Shown one piece after another: positions 41,229 to 50,195 of a DNA stretch of 64,000 nt (its first letter is position 1; each line of letters begins with the position of its first letter). Source of the stretch: Posidoniimonas corsicana. Its GTDB lineage: Bacteria; Planctomycetota; Planctomycetia; Pirellulales; Lacipirellulaceae. The DNA lies in the NCBI RefSeq assembly GCF_007859765.1, contig NZ_SIHJ01000006.1, positions 20,985 to 84,984 on the forward strand. Direction: 5' to 3'. The position numbers and the translations under genes are program-made. The notes below the pieces were generated by a model, which saw nothing but the letters and a program-made list of their open reading frames with translations, was not told the origin of the DNA and did not search any database.

Positions 41229-41969
41229 ATGCATCGGCATTCGCGTCACTCCCAGCAGATCTACACACAGATCCGCGACCGCATCACCACAGGCGAGTTG
41301 GCGCCCGGCGAGGTCATGTCGGAGGCTAACCTGGCCAAGCAGTACGGCCTGAGCCGAACCCCCGTTGGGGAAGCGCTCCGGCAGCTGGCCCACGAGGGCC
41401 TCGTGGTGCAGGTGCCCCGCTATGGAACCGTGGTGCGAGAGATCCCGCGGGAAGAACTGGAGGAGCTGTTCGAGATCCGCGAGGCGCTCGAAGGGATGGC
41501 GGTCGTCAAGGCAACTTCGCGGATCACGGACGACGCCCTCGACGAGCTTTCCACGCTGTGCGAGGCCATCGACGCCGAGGCGGACCGGGCCCTCGCTGTA
41601 GGCGAGTCGACCCTCGGACGCGACGGGCTGCGTCGGTTCCTGGCGGCAGACCTGGCCTTCCACACACTCATCATCGCCTCGGCCGGCAACAAGCGGCTGA
41701 ACAAGCTGATGGAGCAGACCCGTACGGTTTCGCTGATGTTTACCGCTCGACGCGGCGAACACCCCGTATCGCGAGTCAAACAGGCAAACGACGCTCACAA
41801 GGCGATACTCGCAGCGATGCGTCGGCGCGACGCCGCCGAAGCGCAGCAGCTGCTCATGAATCACATCAAGACGTCCCGCGAGCAGTCGCTCAGCGCGGCG
41901 CCCCCCACCGACGCGGTCAACCTGGGCTCGATCAACCTGCCCCAGTTTGTCCGTCAGGACCTCGCCTAG
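41229..41969 (+). CDS. GntR family (FadR/FCD type) transcriptional regulator
   Basis: The protein has about 246 residues from the ATG beginning MHRHSRHSQQIYTQIRD; a frame extending upstream to 41100 does not look coding. The N-terminal winged helix is clear (ITTGELAPGEVMSEANLAKQ, YGLSRTPVGEALRQLAHEG, GTVVREIPREELEELFEIRE). The C-terminal FCD-type helical domain (about 85-225) includes DLAFHTLIIASAGNKRLNKL and HKAILAAMRRRDAAEAQQLL, where a metal and small acid usually bind. FCD regulators respond to sugar acids such as galacturonate, gluconate or pathway intermediates. Its position between two divergent gene sets suggests it represses one or both. Confidence 0.92.
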   Translation: MHRHSRHSQQIYTQIRDRITTGELAPGEVMSEANLAKQYGLSRTPVGEALRQLAHEGLVVQVPRYGTVVREIPREELEELFEIREALEGMAVVKATSRITDDALDELSTLCEAIDAEADRALAVGESTLGRDGLRRFLAADLAFHTLIIASAGNKRLNKLMEQTRTVSLMFTARRGEHPVSRVKQANDAHKAILAAMRRRDAAEAQQLLMNHIKTSREQSLSAAPPTDAVNLGSINLPQFVRQDLA

Positions 41970-42054
41970 GCGCGGCCCATCGGTGCGGACGACTCCCTGG
42001 TAATTGCATCTTTTCCCCAAGCGACAAGAAACTCATCTCAACGCTGGTGCAACT

Positions 42055-43104
42055 ATGATTACTTCACTGCCACCCGCCGACGTGAGCAACGAGCATCGCA
42101 GGCAACGTGTCGAGCTGTTCGGCGGCAACAAGGCCGCAGCTCCCGCCATCGCCCGCCGCGCCGTGCGGACCCCACCGGTCGTCGAGCACCGCGAGCCGTT
42201 TGTCCGTTACCTGCCGACCGACAGGCCTTCGGCAGGCGACTCGCTCTGTGTGACTGGCGTTGGATGCGCCGACATTAGGCCGGGCGACGCCTACCCGCTT
42301 GCGGACCACCCCAATATCTACCAGCTCGACTGGCGAGCCGGGCGCGTGCTGCCCGAGTTCCAGGTTGTGCTGCTGACCGACGGACGCGGCGAGTTTGAGA
42401 CCCGCGAAACCGGCCTTGTTCGGTTCCAGGGACAGGCGTTGCTGTTCCTGTTCCCAGGAGTGTGGCACCGTTTCCGCCCCGACCCCACCGTAGGCTGGAA
42501 GGAACAGTGGGTGTCGCTGAACGGGCCGCTCGTCCGCCGGCTGTTCTCAGCCAGCGGGGTTTCGCCCTCCACATCAATCACCTGCCCGGAGAACGCGGCG
42601 CGACTCGCCCAACAGTTTGAGCGGCTGATGCTGGTCGCCCGTCAAACGCCGATCCGGCAGTCCCAGGCGATCAAGCAAGTGGCGACCCAGCTGCTGAGCG
42701 ACTCGCTTGGAGTGTCTCACGAACGGCCCGCCGCACACGATACGGGTGCGAAGTCGGCCACCGAGCCGGCCCATGATCCAATCGTCGACCAGGCGAGGGA
42801 AGTGATCTGGAGCCACCCGCACAAGCGTCCGCTGAGCGTGAATGACGTCGCCCGCCGGCTGCCAGTCACCAGGCGGACGCTCGACCGGCGTTTCGCTCAG
42901 GTGCTGGGGCACTCGGTGCTAGACGAGATTAACGCCTGCCGGCTGTCGCGGGCCAAGCGGATGCTAGTGGAGACCGACTTCTTGGTGAAGACGGTCTCGT
43001 ACCTGGCCGGGTTCCCCAGCCGCGAGCGGATGCGATTATTGTTTTTGAACGAGGAGGGCATGACGCCCACCGAGTATCGAGAGCGGTCTATCGCCAATCA
43101 ATGA
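42055..43104 (+). CDS. AraC family transcriptional regulator
   Basis: The protein has about 349 residues from the ATG at 42055. The N-terminal half is a cupin-like sensing domain (YQLDWRAGRVLPEFQVVLLTDGRGEFET, GQALLFLFPGVWHRFRPD). The C-terminal two-helix-turn-helix domain is complete: LSVNDVARRLPVTRRTLDRRF, NACRLSRAKRMLVETDFLVK and FPSRERMRLLFLNEEGMTPTEYR. The arrangement matches sugar-sensing activators of the AraC/XylS type. It lies 85 nt after the GntR gene and 174 nt before DUF1559 and the catabolic genes, so it is a candidate activator of the 43-60 kb set, with a monosaccharide such as rhamnose, arabinose or apiose as possible inducer. Confidence 0.93.
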   Translation: MITSLPPADVSNEHRRQRVELFGGNKAAAPAIARRAVRTPPVVEHREPFVRYLPTDRPSAGDSLCVTGVGCADIRPGDAYPLADHPNIYQLDWRAGRVLPEFQVVLLTDGRGEFETRETGLVRFQGQALLFLFPGVWHRFRPDPTVGWKEQWVSLNGPLVRRLFSASGVSPSTSITCPENAARLAQQFERLMLVARQTPIRQSQAIKQVATQLLSDSLGVSHERPAAHDTGAKSATEPAHDPIVDQAREVIWSHPHKRPLSVNDVARRLPVTRRTLDRRFAQVLGHSVLDEINACRLSRAKRMLVETDFLVKTVSYLAGFPSRERMRLLFLNEEGMTPTEYRERSIANQ

Positions 43105-43278
43105 ACAAAAGACCGCCTCGCAACTGCATTTTCACCTTGCGGGGCAACGGCTGTCTCGATTGAAGGCGGCTTGTGCAGAAGCGCCATTTTGGCCAGCAGT
43201 AAGATTTCAGTTTGATACCATAAGGCAACACGGCAGAGGCAGCTGTGCGGCACGGCATCTCCTCAGGAGTTTCTAGTC

Positions 43279-44364
43279 ATGTCAGTTCTTTCGCGACCCA
43301 CCCCCAACCGCCTGAGCAGGGCGTTCACCCTGGTAGAGCTGCTGGTGGTCATCGCCATTATTGGCGTGTTGATCGCGTTGTTGCTCCCCGCTGTCCAGGC
43401 CGCGCGTGAGGCGGCCCGACGCAACACCTGTAAGAACAACCTCAAGCAAATCGGCTTGGCAGCGATCAACTACGAGAGCACCCACCGCACGTTCCCATCG
43501 GGCGGGTGGGGCTTCTACTGGGTGGGCGATCCGGACTGGGGCGTGGGCGAGCGTCAGCCAGGCGGCTGGGTGTTTGGAATTGCGCCCTATCTTGAGGAGG
43601 CTGCCGTCGCTCAAGTTGGCAAAGGCATCGCCGGCGGAATCCGGGGTGACACTCCGAAGAAGCAGGCGATCGGCCAACAGATGGCGCACCCGGTAAGCGT
43701 GTTTCTCTGCCCCTCCCGACGAGGCGCCGCAGCTTATCCCACCGGTGACCCTCCAGTCCAAGAGCCCTACAACGCTACAGCCCCACCACTCTATGCTAAG
43801 AGCGACTACGCGGCCAACGGAGGCGGAGATCGAATCGCGGTCGGTCGCGGCCCCGACGCGCGTTGTTACGAGCGGTATCCAAACTGCGATGGCCTAGGTG
43901 CCGGATGGACCTGGAACAAGGCGCACTACGAGCGGTGGGACGGAATCGTTGGGTACCGTCGCGGCGCCAAGCTCCGCCAGATTACCGATGGCTCGTCCAA
44001 GACGATGCTAGCCGGTGAGAAGTTCCTTAGCAGCGATATGTACACCAACGGCCTGCACGTGGGTGATGATAACTCGATGTACGAGGGGTTCGACTGGGAC
44101 ACCGTCCGGTGGACGGGCACCCAGCAACCGGATGATCCTGAGGACCAGCCGAATAAGATGCCACAGCCTGATCAGCCTGGGGGCAACAAAAAGGACCTTC
44201 ATCCGGAGAGCTTTGGATCGCCGCACGCCGCCGTCAATGCGGTGTACTGCGACGGGTCGGTCCACAGCATCAACTTCGATGTCGACCCCGAGGCTTGGAA
44301 CGCCCTGGGCCGCCGCAACGGCGCGGACACCGGCCGCGAGCGTTTCTCACAGGATCCTCTGTAG
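43279..44364 (+). CDS. DUF1559 prepilin-like protein, second copy
   Basis: The protein has 361 residues, preceded by CAGGAG. It carries the same pilin-type start ([34 protein letters not shown]) and fold marks as the copy at 37.5-38.6 kb, including [17 protein letters not shown]. The C-terminal motif is [11 protein letters not shown], i.e. H-x8-DG, one residue shorter than the usual H-x9-DG. It is followed after 45 nt by the GH43-GH29 gene, so one DUF1559 gene stands at the head of each catabolic gene set. It is probably an exported, surface-filament-like protein. Confidence 0.92.
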   Translation: MSVLSRPTPNRLSRAFTLVELLVVIAIIGVLIALLLPAVQAAREAARRNTCKNNLKQIGLAAINYESTHRTFPSGGWGFYWVGDPDWGVGERQPGGWVFGIAPYLEEAAVAQVGKGIAGGIRGDTPKKQAIGQQMAHPVSVFLCPSRRGAAAYPTGDPPVQEPYNATAPPLYAKSDYAANGGGDRIAVGRGPDARCYERYPNCDGLGAGWTWNKAHYERWDGIVGYRRGAKLRQITDGSSKTMLAGEKFLSSDMYTNGLHVGDDNSMYEGFDWDTVRWTGTQQPDDPEDQPNKMPQPDQPGGNKKDLHPESFGSPHAAVNAVYCDGSVHSINFDVDPEAWNALGRRNGADTGRERFSQDPL

Positions 44365-44409
44365 GGCAAAGGCGTGGACGTGGCCACGGAACCAACTGAC
44401 TCGAGCTCC

Positions 44410-46890
44410 ATGGCCACCGTCTGCACTGCCTGGCGCACGTGCCGGACCCAGGTTTGCCTGGTGCTGGCCGCCTGGACAGCGGCTTGGGTGTCGCCTTATC
44501 CCGCAGGCGCCGAACCGGCGACGAGGGATGCTGAGAACGTGCTGCTCTTCACGTCCTTCGAGGAACCGGCCGACGCCGGGCTGCGGCTTCTGTACAGCCA
44601 CGACGGGCTGACCTGGGAACGCATCCCCGGGACGTTCTTGAAGCCGCACGCGGGAGATGGCCGGTTGATGCGCGACCCTAGCCTGGTCCGCGGCCCCGAC
44701 GGCTGGTTCCACTTGGTTTGGACAACCGCTTGGCGGGGCGACAACGGTTTCGGCCACGCCCGTTCGCGAGACCTGGTGCACTGGTCACCCCAGCGGTTCG
44801 TCCCGGTGATGGAGCACGAGCCGACCACGGTCAACGTGTGGGCGCCGGAGGTGTTCTACGACGAGCCTCGGGAACGGTTCATCATCGCCTGGGCCTCCAC
44901 TATTCCCGGGCGGTACCCCGACGGGTTGGAGGAGCATAAGAACAATCACCGGATGTACGCGACTACCACGCGCGATTTTGAGGAGTTCACGCCCACCGAG
45001 CTGTTCTGCGAGCCCGACTTCAGCGTCATCGATGCTGTGATCGTCCCGTTTGATCAGGACTACCGCCTGGTTTTGAAGGACAACACTCGGCCTGTGTTGG
45101 GGCTGCGCGTGGCGAAGGGCAGCTCACCGCTCGGGCCCTGGACTGATATCAGCGAGCCGATTACCAGGAAGTTCACCGAGGGCCCAACCGTCGCGCGTTT
45201 CGGGGACGAGTACCGCATCTACTTCGACGCCTACCACGACCACCGGTACGGTGTGCTCTCCACCAAGGACTTTGAGCGCTTCCGCGACATCACCGACCAA
45301 GCCCACTTCCCTGAAGGTCACAAGCACGGAACGATCTGCAACATCACGCAGGAAGAGCTTGACTATCTGAAGCGGGTTGGCGGTGAGATGCGACCCGGCG
45401 TAGGAAGCGAGTTCGCGCCGCAGCTTCCTCAGGACGAGATCAACCGGCGACTGGCCGAAGTTGACAAGACCGCCAACGGAGGGCCATTCATACCGACTTG
45501 GGAGTCCCTCAAGGGCTTTCAGACTCCCTCGTGGTACGCCGACGCGAAACTGGGCGTGTTTATTCACTGGGGTCCGTACTCTGTGCCGGCCTTCGGCAGC
45601 GAGTGGTACCCCAGAAACATGTACACCACAGGCTCCAAGGAGCACCAACACCACCTCGCCACCTACGGTCCGCTGACCGAGTTTGGCTACAAGGACTTCA
45701 TCCCCCAATTCAAAGCGGAGAAGTTTGCTCCAAAGGAGTGGGCAGCGTTGTTCAAGCAGGCCGGCGTGAAGTACGTCGTGCCGGTGGCCGAGCACCACGA
45801 CGGCTTCCCGATGTACGCCAGCGATTACACCACCTGGGACGCGTCGGAGCGGGGCCCCAAGCGGGACGTAGTCGCCGAACTAGCCGATGCGTTCCGTGAC
45901 GAAGGGATCGTGGTCGGAGCGTCCAGCCACCGAGCGGAGAACTGGTGGTTCTTCGGACAGGGCAAGCTGATCGACTCCGACGTTCAGAGCCCCGAGTGGG
46001 CGCCGCTCTACGGCCCCGCCCACAACAAGCGTATGAGTGAGAGCCAGGCCGAGCCGCCCAGCAAGGCGTTCCTCGACGACTGGCTGCTCCGCTCGTGCGA
46101 GATCGTCGACAAGCACCGACCGCAGGTGATGTACTTTGACTGGTGGATCTGCCAACCGGTGTTCCAGCCGTACCTCAAACGCTTTGCAGCCTACTACTAC
46201 AACCGAGCCGACGAATGGGGCCAACCTGCCGCCATCAACTTTAAAGAGTGGGAAGGCTACTCGTTCCCCCGCGGCACAGGCGTGCTGGACGTTGAACGCG
46301 GCAAGTTTGGCGGCATCCAGCCGGAGCTGTGGCAGACCTGCACTTCGGTCTCGCGAAACTCGTGGGGCTACATCGAGGGGCACGACTACAAAGACGCAGG
46401 CCAGTTGGTCGACGACCTGATCGACATCGTCAGCAAGAACGGCGTCATGCTGCTGAACATTGGGCCGAAGGCCGACGGCACAATCCCCGATGAGGAGCAG
46501 GCCATGCTCCGCGAGATCGGGGCGTGGCTGTCCGCCAACGGCGAGGCGATCTACGGCGCCAGGCCGTGGACCACATTCGGCGAGGGGCCAACCGCGGCGG
46601 GCGATGGCTCGTTCTCCGACGGCGCAGCCACCGCCTTCACCGACGCCGACTTCCGGTTTACCAGCAAACCGGGCGTGGTCTACGCCATCGGCCTTGCCTG
46701 GCCCGAGGGGGAAAGCGCTTTGGTCAAGTCGCTGAATACATCTGCGCACCCAATCGACGAGATCACCTTGCTGGGCGGAGAAAAGTTGGTCGAATGGCGC
46801 CAGGATGAAACGGGGCTACACGTGACCCTCCCCCGCACGTCCGACAAGGCCCCCCCCGCCTACACACTGCGGATCACTCTGGCTGACTAG
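44410..46890 (+). CDS. GH43-like propeller fused to a GH29 alpha-L-fucosidase
   Basis: The protein has about 826 residues from the ATG at 44410 (signal-like TQVCLVLAAWTAAWVSPYPAGA); a GTG at 44374 is the alternative. Residues about 45-340 form a five-bladed propeller (LRLLYSHDGLTWERIP, MRDPSLVRGPDGWFHLVWT, ARSRDLVHWSPQ, DAYHDHRYGVLSTKDFERF). Residues about 365-800 are GH29: WYADAKLGVFIHWGPYSVPA, PVAEHHDGFPMYAS, the nucleophile aspartate in VMYFDWW (about Asp577), NGVMLLNIGPKADG, and a C-terminal beta domain. The fucosidase half seems complete. The propeller may be a second glycosidase or a binding module. The fusion suggests sequential removal of adjacent sugars such as fucose plus arabinose or xylose. 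Confidence 0.9.
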   Translation: MATVCTAWRTCRTQVCLVLAAWTAAWVSPYPAGAEPATRDAENVLLFTSFEEPADAGLRLLYSHDGLTWERIPGTFLKPHAGDGRLMRDPSLVRGPDGWFHLVWTTAWRGDNGFGHARSRDLVHWSPQRFVPVMEHEPTTVNVWAPEVFYDEPRERFIIAWASTIPGRYPDGLEEHKNNHRMYATTTRDFEEFTPTELFCEPDFSVIDAVIVPFDQDYRLVLKDNTRPVLGLRVAKGSSPLGPWTDISEPITRKFTEGPTVARFGDEYRIYFDAYHDHRYGVLSTKDFERFRDITDQAHFPEGHKHGTICNITQEELDYLKRVGGEMRPGVGSEFAPQLPQDEINRRLAEVDKTANGGPFIPTWESLKGFQTPSWYADAKLGVFIHWGPYSVPAFGSEWYPRNMYTTGSKEHQHHLATYGPLTEFGYKDFIPQFKAEKFAPKEWAALFKQAGVKYVVPVAEHHDGFPMYASDYTTWDASERGPKRDVVAELADAFRDEGIVVGASSHRAENWWFFGQGKLIDSDVQSPEWAPLYGPAHNKRMSESQAEPPSKAFLDDWLLRSCEIVDKHRPQVMYFDWWICQPVFQPYLKRFAAYYYNRADEWGQPAAINFKEWEGYSFPRGTGVLDVERGKFGGIQPELWQTCTSVSRNSWGYIEGHDYKDAGQLVDDLIDIVSKNGVMLLNIGPKADGTIPDEEQAMLREIGAWLSANGEAIYGARPWTTFGEGPTAAGDGSFSDGAATAFTDADFRFTSKPGVVYAIGLAWPEGESALVKSLNTSAHPIDEITLLGGEKLVEWRQDETGLHVTLPRTSDKAPPAYTLRITLAD

Positions 46891-46922
46891 GTCGGCTGCT
46901 CTTCATTCTGGCAACACGGGAC

Positions 46923-48335
46923 ATGACCACACAGAAACCCGCGCTCGGCGTTATCGTCGGCAACCGAGACTTCTTCCCCGACCAGCTTGTTTCCGAAGCG
47001 CGGGCCGACTTGCAGACGCTGTTCGATTCGCTCGGCGTAGAGCCCGTCTGGGTTTCGCCGGAAGAGACCAAGCTCGGCGGCATCGAGACGCACGCCGACG
47101 CGCGGCGGTGCGCCGACCTGTTCCGCACCCGCCGCGACGACATCGACGGCGTGCTGGTCTGCCTGCCCAACTTTGGCGACGAGAAGGGCGTGGCCGACAC
47201 GCTGAAGCTCGCCGGGCTGGAAGCCCCCGTGCTGATCCAGGGCTACCCCGACGACCTGAACCAGCTGGGCGTGTCGCGTCGACGCGACGCGTTCTGCGGC
47301 AAAATCTCAGTATGCAACAATCTGGTGCAGGCGGGGATTCCGTTTACGCTAACCGAGAAACACGTCAGCACGCCGGGGTCCGACAGCTTCCAGGCCGACC
47401 TGCAGAAGTTCCTCGGCGTCTGCCGAGTGGTGAACGGGTTCCGCGGCGTGCGGCTGGGCGCCGTCGGCGCGCGGCCCGGAGCGTTCAACACCGTCCGCTA
47501 CAGCGAGAAGATCCTCGAGCGGTACGGCGTCAGCGTGACCACGGTCGACCTCTCGGAGTTCTTAGCCGCCGCCGGCAAGCTGGCCGCGGACGACCCAGCG
47601 GTCATGGCCAAGCTGGACGAGGTGCACAGCTACGCCCCGGCGCCCAATGCGCCGAGTGACCGCATGCTGCAGATGGCCCGGCTGGGCGTGGTGCTCGGCC
47701 ACTGGATGGACGATAACGCCATCGATGCCACGGCCATCCAATGCTGGACCAGCGTGCAGCAGAACTTCGGCTGCAACGTCTGCGCGCTGATGAGCATGAT
47801 GAGCGAGAAGTTCATGCCCAGCGCGTGCGAGGTGGACGTCACCGGCGTGCTGACGATGTACGCGATGCAGCTCGCCTGCGACTCGCCGGCGGCGATCGTC
47901 GACTGGAATAACAACTATGGCGACGACGAAGACCGCTGCGCCCTGTTCCACTGCGGCAACTGGGCCAAGAGCTTCCTGCCCGATATTAGGATCGCCACAG
48001 CGCCGATCCTCGGCAGCACTCTGGGCGAAGAGAACACCTACGGCGCGCTTGAGGGCCGCACGCCGGCCGGCCCACTGACCTTCGGGCGGCTCACCACCGC
48101 CGACTGCGAGGGCCGTATCCGCGCGTACGTCGGCGAAGGGGAGCTGACCGACGATCAGCTCAACACCTTCGGCACCCGTGCGGTCGCGCGGGTGCCGCGG
48201 CTCCGCAGCCTGCTCCACCACATCTGCAAGAACGGCTTCGAGCACCACGTGGTCATGACCCAGTCCCACTCGTCCGCAGTGCTCAGCGAGGCGTTCGAAA
48301 CCTACCTCGACATCGACACCCACACCCATGCCTGA
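46923..48335 (+). CDS. L-fucose/L-arabinose isomerase-fold aldose-ketose isomerase
   Basis: The protein has 470 residues, cytoplasmic. The FucI/AraA fold is indicated by an N-terminal Rossmann-like half (GVLVCLPNFGDEKGVADTL), a middle domain and a C-terminal metal-binding half with SACEVDVTGVLTMYAM and MTQSHSSAVLSEAFETYL (probable metal-ligand glutamate and histidine). It is shorter than typical L-fucose isomerase (about 590) and closer to arabinose-isomerase-like members. It should convert an imported aldose to a ketose for the kinase three genes downstream. Its stop overlaps the transketolase start by 8 nt. Candidate substrates are L-fucose, L-arabinose, L-galactose or D-apiose. The pairing with a split transketolase favours apiose to apulose, but this is inference. 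Confidence 0.88.
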   Translation: MTTQKPALGVIVGNRDFFPDQLVSEARADLQTLFDSLGVEPVWVSPEETKLGGIETHADARRCADLFRTRRDDIDGVLVCLPNFGDEKGVADTLKLAGLEAPVLIQGYPDDLNQLGVSRRRDAFCGKISVCNNLVQAGIPFTLTEKHVSTPGSDSFQADLQKFLGVCRVVNGFRGVRLGAVGARPGAFNTVRYSEKILERYGVSVTTVDLSEFLAAAGKLAADDPAVMAKLDEVHSYAPAPNAPSDRMLQMARLGVVLGHWMDDNAIDATAIQCWTSVQQNFGCNVCALMSMMSEKFMPSACEVDVTGVLTMYAMQLACDSPAAIVDWNNNYGDDEDRCALFHCGNWAKSFLPDIRIATAPILGSTLGEENTYGALEGRTPAGPLTFGRLTTADCEGRIRAYVGEGELTDDQLNTFGTRAVARVPRLRSLLHHICKNGFEHHVVMTQSHSSAVLSEAFETYLDIDTHTHA

Positions 48336-49182
48336 TCGCGGCCCTCTTACCGACGACCAGCTCCGGCGCCTCAGCGTCAGAATGCGGCAGGACGTGCTCC
48401 GGTACATCCTGTCGGCCGGCGCCGGTCACACCGGCGGCAGCCTGTCGTGCGTCGACATCCTCAATGTGCTGTACAACCGCGTGCTGCGGGTGTCGCCCGA
48501 GACCTTCGGCAACCCAGACCGCGACCGCTACGTGCAGAGCAAGGGCCACTCGGTCGAGGCCCTCTACGTTGTGCTCGCGCACGCGGGGTTCTTCCCGATC
48601 GAGCAGCTCGAAACGCTCTGCCAGTACAACTCTCCGTTCGTCGGCCACCCCACCCGCAAAACGCCTGGCATTGAGATGAACACCGGCGGCCTGGGGCACG
48701 GGCTGCCGATCTGCACCGGCATGGCGATCGGCGGCCAGCGGTCGGGCGCCCGCTACCGGGTGTTCACGCTGATGGGCGACGGCGAGCTTGCCGAGGGCTC
48801 CAACTGGGAGGCCGCGATGGCCGCCGCCCACTACAAGCTGGACAACCTGACCGCCATCATCGACCACAACTCGCTGCAGATCACCGGCGCTACCCGTGAT
48901 GTCTGCAGCAACGAGCCGCTGGACGAGAAATTCGCCGCGTTCGGCTGGGCGGTGGTGTCGATCGACGGCCACGACTACGGCCAGCTGACCGACGCCCTGT
49001 CCGCGCCCGCCGAGGCGGGCAAGCCGACCTGCGTCATCGCCAACACCACCAAGGGCCGCGGCGTGAGCTTCATGGAGGGGGACGTCGCCTGGCACCACGG
49101 CGTCCCTAGCCAACAGCAATACGACGACGCCATCGCCGAGCTGCAGGCAGCCGAGCGTGAACTCGAGGAGGCAGCCCTGTGA
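48328..49182 (+). CDS. Transketolase-like protein, N-terminal (ThDP-binding) subunit
   Basis: The protein has 284 residues. Motifs of the transketolase N-terminal domain are present: GHTGGSLSCVDILNVLY, KGHSVEALYVVLA, GGLGHGLPICTGMAIG and the ThDP-magnesium motif GDGELAEGSNWEAAMAAAH. Split transketolases are used in several sugar pathways, including the apulose-4-phosphate transketolase pair of the non-oxidative apiose pathway. The start overlaps the isomerase stop, and the stop overlaps the GTG of the C-terminal subunit gene, so the two subunits are made in equal amounts. A housekeeping pentose-phosphate role is unlikely in this operon. Confidence 0.93.
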   Translation: MPDRGPLTDDQLRRLSVRMRQDVLRYILSAGAGHTGGSLSCVDILNVLYNRVLRVSPETFGNPDRDRYVQSKGHSVEALYVVLAHAGFFPIEQLETLCQYNSPFVGHPTRKTPGIEMNTGGLGHGLPICTGMAIGGQRSGARYRVFTLMGDGELAEGSNWEAAMAAAHYKLDNLTAIIDHNSLQITGATRDVCSNEPLDEKFAAFGWAVVSIDGHDYGQLTDALSAPAEAGKPTCVIANTTKGRGVSFMEGDVAWHHGVPSQQQYDDAIAELQAAERELEEAAL

Positions 49183-50195
49183 GTGCACCCGCCCCCAGCG
49201 TCTACTCACCAGCGGCCACCGCGCACGCCGAGCGGCTCGGGCTATCTCTGGGCCGTGCGAACCTGGAAGTCTTTGCCGAAACGCTTGAGGAGCTAGCCGA
49301 TTCCGACCCTAGCATCGTGGCCGTGACCAGCGACTCCCGCGGTTCCGGCAAACTGAAGCCGTTCGGTCAGAGGCTGCCGGACCAGATTGTGGAAGTGGGC
49401 ATCGCGGAGCAGAACCTGGTCGGCATCGCCGCCGGGCTAGCCGCAGTCGGGCGTCGGTCGTTCGCAGTGTCGCCGGCCTGCTTCCTCACGGCCCGCTCGC
49501 TCGAGCAGATCAAGAACGACATCTGCTACTCCGACGTGCCCGCAACGGTCGTTGGGATCAGCGCTGGGGTCAGCTACGGCGCACTCGGCAGCACCCACCA
49601 CTCGCTGCACGACTACGCGGCGTTGCGGGCGATCCACAACCTCACGATTATCGCCCCGGCTGACAACTACGAAGCCGCCGAGGCGGTCCGCTTGGCCGCC
49701 GCTCACGACAAGCCGGTCTACTTGCGGTTCGGCAAGGCCAAGCTGTACGACCTGCCCCGCCACGGGCAGCAGTTTGAACCGGGCCGCGCGACCTTGCTCC
49801 GTGACGGATCCGACGTGGCGCTATTCGGCATCGGCGAGACCGTCATCCACTGCCTGTTGGCCGCCGAGATGCTGGCCGAGGACGGCGTGGAGGCCCGAGT
49901 GCTGAGCATGCACACGCTACGACCGCTTGATGCCGACGCAATCGAGGAAGCCGCCCGCGACTGCCGCGCAATCGTCACCGCCGAGGAGCACTCGGTGCAC
50001 GGCGGCCTTGGCGGCGCGGTGGCCGAAGCGCTTGCCGAGCGTGGCGGCGCGCCCCCGCTCAAGATCGTTGGCGTACCCGACGAGGACACCGTGACCGGGA
50101 GCCAGGCGGACATCTTCCGGCACTACGGCATCACCGGCGAGGGGATCTCGGCGGCGGCGCAGCATCTGCTGCAGCGGCAGGAGGTCGCCCGATGA
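49179..50195 (+). CDS. Transketolase-like protein, C-terminal subunit
   Basis: The protein has 338 residues, GTG start in a GTGA overlap. It holds the pyrimidine-binding domain with the catalytic glutamate in EVGIAEQNLVGIAAGLA, the SYGALGSTHHSLHDYAALRA segment, and the C-terminal domain (VALFGIGETVIHCLLAAEML, EEHSVHGGLGGAVAEAL). It should pair with the N-terminal subunit to transfer a two-carbon unit. In the known apiose route the equivalent pair converts apulose 4-phosphate and glyceraldehyde 3-phosphate to xylulose 5-phosphate and dihydroxyacetone phosphate. The same chemistry here is a hypothesis. The kinase gene starts inside its stop codon (ATGA). Confidence 0.93.
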   Translation: MSAPAPSVYSPAATAHAERLGLSLGRANLEVFAETLEELADSDPSIVAVTSDSRGSGKLKPFGQRLPDQIVEVGIAEQNLVGIAAGLAAVGRRSFAVSPACFLTARSLEQIKNDICYSDVPATVVGISAGVSYGALGSTHHSLHDYAALRAIHNLTIIAPADNYEAAEAVRLAAAHDKPVYLRFGKAKLYDLPRHGQQFEPGRATLLRDGSDVALFGIGETVIHCLLAAEMLAEDGVEARVLSMHTLRPLDADAIEEAARDCRAIVTAEEHSVHGGLGGAVAEALAERGGAPPLKIVGVPDEDTVTGSQADIFRHYGITGEGISAAAQHLLQRQEVAR

